A stretch of DNA of 34,252 bases from an uncultured delta proteobacterium (GTDB lineage: Bacteria > Myxococcota_A > Polyangia > Polyangiales > Polyangiaceae), in NCBI GenBank assembly GCA_903892415.1, contig CAITIQ010000133.1, positions 1 through 34,252 of the forward strand, in the 5' to 3' direction. This document shows, in pieces, positions 31,301-34,252 of the stretch. The notes beneath the pieces were generated by a model. It was not told where the DNA came from. It saw only the letters and a list, made by a program, of their open reading frames with translations, and made no database searches. Positions within the stretch are counted from its first letter, which is position 1. Every line of letters begins with the position of its first letter. The translations under genes were made by a program, and so were the position numbers.

Positions 31301-31817
31301 GTCCGAAGGCGAGGGCCACCTCGTACCGCAAGGCCCCGCCGAGGACGCGAAGGCGCTGGCCGAGCTCGAGCTGCTCTTCGGCCGGGCGAAGCAGTTGCCC
31401 GAAGTACCTCCGCGGCTTGCGCAACGTTTGCTCGGCAAAGCCTCGGCCACCTTTGCTGCGCTCGCACCGCACCTGCGCGACGAGGCCGAGAGCAAGGCGC
31501 ACGGCGCGGCTCAGCTCCTCGAAGCCCGCGGAAACAAGGAGGCCGCGGACCTGCGCAAGATCCTCCTCTCGCAGCGCGCCGACATCGAACGAGAACTCCA
31601 CCAGCAACTCGAGCTCTTTACGGACCTTGAAGGCGAAGCCCTCCGCCGAGCGCGATCCCAGCGCGAAGCCGAGCGCGTCGACATGCGCAAACGCCTCGAC
31701 CGCATCGAGATCGAGCTCGAGCAGGAGCCCGCCGCGCTCCGCTCGCTCTTCGCCGTAAGCCTCCGGCGCCTCACGCCCGTGGGCCTCGTTTACCTCTGGC
31801 CGACGACGAGTATGTGA
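28326..31817 (+). CDS. drmD: SNF2-family helicase, DrmD of a class 1 DISARM system
   Basis: The GTG at 28326 gives 1163 residues, the usual length for DrmD. Residues 210-400 are the first RecA lobe: DDVGLGKTIEAG (241-252, Walker A Lys247), LVLDEAHTA (DEAH 351-354) and LSATPHNG (motif III, 388-395). Residues 600-730 are the second lobe: LIIFTEYGDTMRYL, VAVFHGGMGEDARALLQDAF, VATDAAREGLNLQ and EQRNGRIDR (motif VI, 714-722). An acidic, probably disordered insert (529-559) separates the lobes. Residues 750-1163 are helical with coiled-coil character (EREIDEARAILQRSRKVM; ADLRKILLSQRADIERELHQQLELF). DrmD is the motor of class 1 DISARM phage defence. The call is strengthened by a DrmMI-like gene at 32450. 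No clear ribosome site precedes the GTG. Confidence 0.87.
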   Translation: MPTPTLRSLLESLPTKARLLELARYAQVSVPASATKAQLAMTLSRSGVLAPTRVVAWMGRDELRTACAAHGLAADSRARHDLAAALLDELGAPESLPPRALSDAPVSPSGVPIVGSIALVRHRQYLVEGVREGAEPNDATAVDLVCLDDDARGKRLSVLWEVELGARVLSAEADALTAPTRIDPPRHFAAYFHALKWSQVTATRSDLFQAPFRAGIKLLDHQLTPLKKALELPRANLFIADDVGLGKTIEAGLVMSELALRQRVSFVLVICPAALCLQWRTEMERRFGQRFELMNRETMTRRRRERGFGVPVWSTHNQWIVSYQTLRRPEYREPLLAMLDGRLEKSLLVLDEAHTAAPASSSQYAIDSAVTSMIRDEVAPCFENRLFLSATPHNGHSNSFSALMAMLDPQRFTRGVPIGSGSTALGTVMVRRLKKDLLALGKSDFPTRLVMRLPVGDASSPEVQLSKLLASYRDSFKGAKRRSQLVLTNLQKRLLSSIEAFHRTLSAHAESALAPSASLPASTTKQAAWEDDSDAELLRASEDDSELGVDDDAKEDDDARAIARASRLIPDPDEHQRELLSSMLALASKHRSQPDAKVETILAWIKQHLLVGGRWNDARLIIFTEYGDTMRYLARTLDSALEDTPHAEERVAVFHGGMGEDARALLQDAFNGDPSEHRVRILVATDAAREGLNLQSHCADLFHFDVPWNPARMEQRNGRIDRTLQPSPEVRCHYFVYPDREEDAVLERLVEKVGVIQRELGSLGEVVMERVEKALARGIETTTLSELELATAPTRGVEIVKAELEANRVAKRAEKLLEREIDEARAILQRSRKVMDFHEDLLRDAIDVGLAWAGAGPLNELPSAVEGQPAYAVPELPASWERTLDSLRRPRRRDEPEWEWRKEAPQPVVFRPLDRMGESRVHLHLEHPFVQRILARFAAQGFGAEDLSRVTIVPDDRSNEPRALAIARLSLFGAGAARLHDELVLVAAPFLESEGEGHLVPQGPAEDAKALAELELLFGRAKQLPEVPPRLAQRLLGKASATFAALAPHLRDEAESKAHGAAQLLEARGNKEAADLRKILLSQRADIERELHQQLELFTDLEGEALRRARSQREAERVDMRKRLDRIEIELEQEPAALRSLFAVSLRRLTPVGLVYLWPTTSM

Positions 31818-31840
31818 GGTGTTTGTGATACGCTATTCGG

Positions 31841-32056
31841 ATGACGCCGCAGGAAAGAGCCGAGCAACGTCGAGCTCAGGGCACGTGGAAAATCGCCGCG
31901 TCCCACGAAGCCGCAGCCGAGCTGGATCGCGAATTTTGGCGGACTGTTGCGCCGGTCGATCGGTTCCTCGCCGCCATTCAGCTCTCGGAGGAACTCTATG
32001 AAGCTCCCCCAGGACTTCGTGGATCTCCTTGGGGCGTGCGCGACCTGCGGGGTTGA
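31841..32056 (+). CDS. Small hypothetical protein preceding a nucleotidyltransferase
   Basis: This 71-residue basic protein begins at an ATG 23 bp after the DrmD stop and overlaps the next gene by 59 bp in another frame. The first 50 residues look like real protein (RAEQRRAQGTWKIAASHEAAAELDREFWRTVAPVDRFLAAIQ, a helix-rich antitoxin-like or DNA-binding-like pattern), whereas the tail (PPGLRGSPWGVRDLRG) is written by the overlap and may carry no function. Similar short genes commonly precede MNT genes in myxobacteria. Too small for a confident family. A start-coupling leader for the nucleotidyltransferase is an alternative. Confidence 0.6.
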   Translation: MTPQERAEQRRAQGTWKIAASHEAAAELDREFWRTVAPVDRFLAAIQLSEELYEAPPGLRGSPWGVRDLRG

Positions 32057-32453
32057 GTACCTCGTCGTCGGTGGTTACGCAGTTTCCTATCATTGCCGGC
32101 CTCGTTCGACGAAGGACCTCGACCTCTGGGTCGGAGGCTCGCCGGAGAATCTGCGCAAACTCGAGCAGGCGCTGCTCGACTTTGGTGCTCCGCCCACGAT
32201 CGCTCGATCGGCTCGGTCGCTCGGGGAAACCGAGGTTCTCTTCTTCGGCCAGCCTCCGCACCGTGTCGACATCCTTCGCACGATTGACGGGGTGGACTTT
32301 GCCGAGGCGTTCCCGGCACGGTTAGAGGTCAACGTCGACGGGCTCGTGGTGCTGTTCGCGGACCGCTCGACCATCCTCCGTAACAAACTAGCGAGCGGAC
32401 GACCTCAAGACCTGGTCGACGCCGAAGCATTGCAGAAGGTCGGCGACCAATGA
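31998..32453 (+). CDS. MNT-type nucleotidyltransferase (DUF6036/AbiEii-like) embedded in the DISARM operon
   Basis: The ATG at 31998 is supported by GGAGGA at 31987-31992, a strong ribosome site at correct spacing, and gives 151 residues. VVGGYAVSYHCRPRSTKDLDLWV (about 23-45) contains the GG, the Arg-Ser-Thr and the DLDL pair (Asp40, Asp42) that define minimal nucleotidyltransferases: two acidic metal ligands and a Gly-rich nucleotide site. Such proteins act as antitoxins that AMPylate a HEPN toxin, or as abortive-infection toxins (AbiEii-like). No HEPN motif (RxxxxH) is visible in the 71-residue neighbour, so this is not a typical HEPN/MNT pair. It overlaps the methyltransferase gene as ATGA, so its synthesis is tied to DrmMI. 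A regulator or extra arm of DISARM is plausible. Confidence 0.85.
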   Translation: MKLPQDFVDLLGACATCGVEYLVVGGYAVSYHCRPRSTKDLDLWVGGSPENLRKLEQALLDFGAPPTIARSARSLGETEVLFFGQPPHRVDILRTIDGVDFAEAFPARLEVNVDGLVVLFADRSTILRNKLASGRPQDLVDAEALQKVGDQ

Positions 32454-34252
32454 CTGACCTCGAGCGACGCTTCCACGAGACTTGGCTCGGTATGGTGCAG
32501 CCGGCGGAGGGGCTCGTGCTCTCGGTGCCTGTGCTCGTGGACGCGCAGTGCGCGGAGAAGCTCACGCGTGATGCGCATGTAGCCTTTCGCGAGGAGCTGA
32601 CGGCGGAGGGCTCGCGCATCCTCGATGTGCCGGGCTTCTTTACGCGGGTGCTGGATTTGCCGCCCGAGCGCTTCGTCGAAGAGGCTGCGCTGCCGGAGCA
32701 GGTCTCTCTTTATGTACCTGAGGGGAAGCAGCTCTTACGGCCCACGCGCGCGCTGCTCGCCCGCGCGACTGACAACGCTGCCCCGCCCGAGAACCCCTAT
32801 GCAGCGCTCGTTTGGGAGGTGCCGGAGGCGCTCGTCGATCTCGACAAGCCCGAGACACTTACCGGTGAGTGGGAGTACCCAGCGCAAGCCAAGTTCGAGC
32901 GGCTGCTGCGTGCCTGTCGTTGCCCCATCGGCATCCTGACGAACGGCACCGAGCTCCGCCTCACCTATGCGCCGCACGGTGAGTCCTCGGGGTGGATCGC
33001 CTTCCGTGTTGCTGACATGGCGGAGACGAGCGGCCGGCCGATCTTCGATGCGATGGTGATGCTGCTCGCGCGGCCGCGTTGGTTCGCCGTCGCGCCCGAG
33101 CGCCAGTTGCCCGCGCTCCTCGCCGAGAGCCGCCGCCGCAGCGCGGACGTCACCACCGAGCTCGCGCACCAGGTGTTCGAAGCGCTCGAGGTGCTGCTCG
33201 CGGGCTTCTCCGCGGCGGAAGATCGCGACGGCTCCAGCCACCTGCGCGCCGCGATCGAACGCGGGGACGAGCACCTGTACGCGGGCCTGCTCACCGTGCT
33301 GCTGCGCTTGGTGTTCCTCCTCTACTGTGAAGACCGCGCGCTCCTCCCCGTCGAGCACCCGCTCTTCGCGCAGCACTACAGCGTGCTCGGCCTCTTCGCC
33401 GACCTGCAAGCCGACGCAGGCCGTTACCCCGATACGATGAACCGCCGCTTCGGCGCGTACGCCCGCTTGGTCGCGCTCTTTCGCGCGGTCTATCTCGGAG
33501 TGCACCACCACAGCGGCGGGCGCCCGCTGGATTTGCCGGCGCGTCGCGGGGAGCTGTTCGAGCCGAACGCCTATCCGTTTTTGGAAGGCCGTGAGGCCGG
33601 AGGCGCTGCGCCCATCCACGACGCCGACGCCCGCGCGGAGACGCCGGTGCCGACGGTTTGCGACGGGACCATCTTCACCGTGCTCGACAAGCTGCTGATG
33701 CTCGAGGGCCAGCGCCTCTCCTACAAGGCGCTCGACGTCGAACAGATCGGTAGTGTGTACGAGGCGCTGATGGGCTTCGACGTGGTGCGGCTGGTCGCAC
33801 CCGCCGTACGTCTCCGCTTGGGCAATAAGCGTGGCTCCGCCCGCGTCTGGCTCTCCGCTGAGGAGCTGCTCGCCGTCCCCGCGCGCGGACGGGCGGCCTG
33901 GCTGCAAGACGAGCTCGGCTTCGACAAAGCCGCAGCCGCTAAGCTCGCCGCGCTCGCGGACAGCGCCAAGACCGCGCCCGCGCTCTTCCAAGCGCTAGCG
34001 ACCTACGCCGGGAAGAAGCCCGAGACGGTAGCGGCCGGCACGCTCGTGCTCCAGCCCGGCGTCGAGCGCCGCCGCACCTCCAGCCACTACACGCCGCGCA
34101 CCCTCACCGAGCCGATCGTCACGCGCACCCTAGAGCCGCTGCTCTCGGCGATGGGCGCGGCGCCGAGCTCCGAGACGATCCTCAACCTCGTGGTCTGCGA
34201 CCCAGCGATGGGCTCGGGCGCGTTCCTAGTGGCCGCCTGCCGCGCCCTGGCC
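32450..34252 (+). CDS. drmMI: N6-adenine DNA methyltransferase, DrmMI of class 1 DISARM, partial (C-terminus beyond right edge)
   Basis: A frame of 601 codons opens at the ATG at 32450, which overlaps the nucleotidyltransferase stop (ATGA), and leaves the window without a stop. Residues 1-540 are the N-terminal part typical of large type-IIG-like or DISARM/BREX methyltransferases, with helical stretches such as LTVLLRLVFLLYCEDRALLP and QIGSVYEALMGFDVVRL (Y-E-L motif that often precedes the catalytic domain). The catalytic domain begins at about 545: SSHYTPRTLTEPIV (motif X region) and VCDPAMGSGAFLVAACR (AdoMet-binding motif I, Asp584). The NPPY catalytic motif must lie beyond the window. DrmMI methylates host DNA as self-mark in class 1 DISARM, in the order drmD-drmMI-drmA-drmB-drmC. 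A type IIG enzyme cannot be fully excluded. Confidence 0.87.
   Translation, partial: MTDLERRFHETWLGMVQPAEGLVLSVPVLVDAQCAEKLTRDAHVAFREELTAEGSRILDVPGFFTRVLDLPPERFVEEAALPEQVSLYVPEGKQLLRPTRALLARATDNAAPPENPYAALVWEVPEALVDLDKPETLTGEWEYPAQAKFERLLRACRCPIGILTNGTELRLTYAPHGESSGWIAFRVADMAETSGRPIFDAMVMLLARPRWFAVAPERQLPALLAESRRRSADVTTELAHQVFEALEVLLAGFSAAEDRDGSSHLRAAIERGDEHLYAGLLTVLLRLVFLLYCEDRALLPVEHPLFAQHYSVLGLFADLQADAGRYPDTMNRRFGAYARLVALFRAVYLGVHHHSGGRPLDLPARRGELFEPNAYPFLEGREAGGAAPIHDADARAETPVPTVCDGTIFTVLDKLLMLEGQRLSYKALDVEQIGSVYEALMGFDVVRLVAPAVRLRLGNKRGSARVWLSAEELLAVPARGRAAWLQDELGFDKAAAAKLAALADSAKTAPALFQALATYAGKKPETVAAGTLVLQPGVERRRTSSHYTPRTLTEPIVTRTLEPLLSAMGAAPSSETILNLVVCDPAMGSGAFLVAACRALA

Overview
The window looks like chromosomal DNA of a GC-rich Myxococcota (Polyangia-type) bacterium. 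The clues are the very high GC content, the many lipoproteins with Gly/Ala-rich linkers (GAGGTGG-type) behind the lipobox, frequent GTG starts, ATGA/GTGA stop-start overlaps, and single-copy 'chassis' genes mixed with hypotheticals. This placement is inferred from style; no rRNA or other phylogenetic marker is present.

Layout. 1-2012 (minus): a lipoprotein cut by the left edge, then a lipoprotein murein endopeptidase of the MepA/M74 type fused to LysM. 2184-2297: tRNA-Pro(GGG) with a strong intrinsic terminator. 2367-3281: an EamA-type transporter. 3335-5804 (minus): a coupled three-gene operon for a lipoprotein with a Cys-rich segment and a cytochrome c-like domain, a MNIO/DUF692 iron oxidase and a DUF2063 partner; this resembles bufferin-type Cys-modification loci. 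A perfect 13-bp-arm inverted repeat separates it from a divergent lipoprotein gene (5895-6497). 6525-9773 (minus): glutathione S-transferase, a HhH plus P-domain lipoprotein and a large lipoprotein. 9774-10374: no convincing gene; it carries a spaced inverted repeat and thirteen 21-bp units of two sequence types. 10375-11994 (minus): three hypotheticals. 12077-14520 (plus): SRAP/HMCES-type DNA-repair protein, Tat-exported Csp-like copper storage protein, a hypothetical and a DUF5995 protein. 14542-18914 (minus): membrane/secreted hypotheticals, a group II PLP decarboxylase and an AraC-type regulator. 18924-21915: a MAPEG protein, a sigma-like protein with a C-terminal transmembrane segment and two lipoproteins.

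22056-34252 (plus) is the most interesting part. Four overlapping genes encode a MoxR-type AAA+ ATPase, a small protein, a degenerate vWA-like plus beta-propeller protein and a solenoid plus beta-propeller protein. This is the layout of the predicted MoxR-vWA-beta-propeller (bpX) ternary conflict systems. They are followed 126 bp later, on the same strand, by a SNF2 helicase that fits DrmD and, at the right edge, an N6-adenine methyltransferase that fits DrmMI, which together are the start of a class 1 DISARM anti-phage locus. A small protein and a nucleotidyltransferase (MNT) are wedged between them, the latter translationally coupled to the methyltransferase. I read the whole as a composite defence island; drmA, drmB and drmC would be expected beyond the right edge.

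All family names come from reading motifs in the sequence, without database searches.
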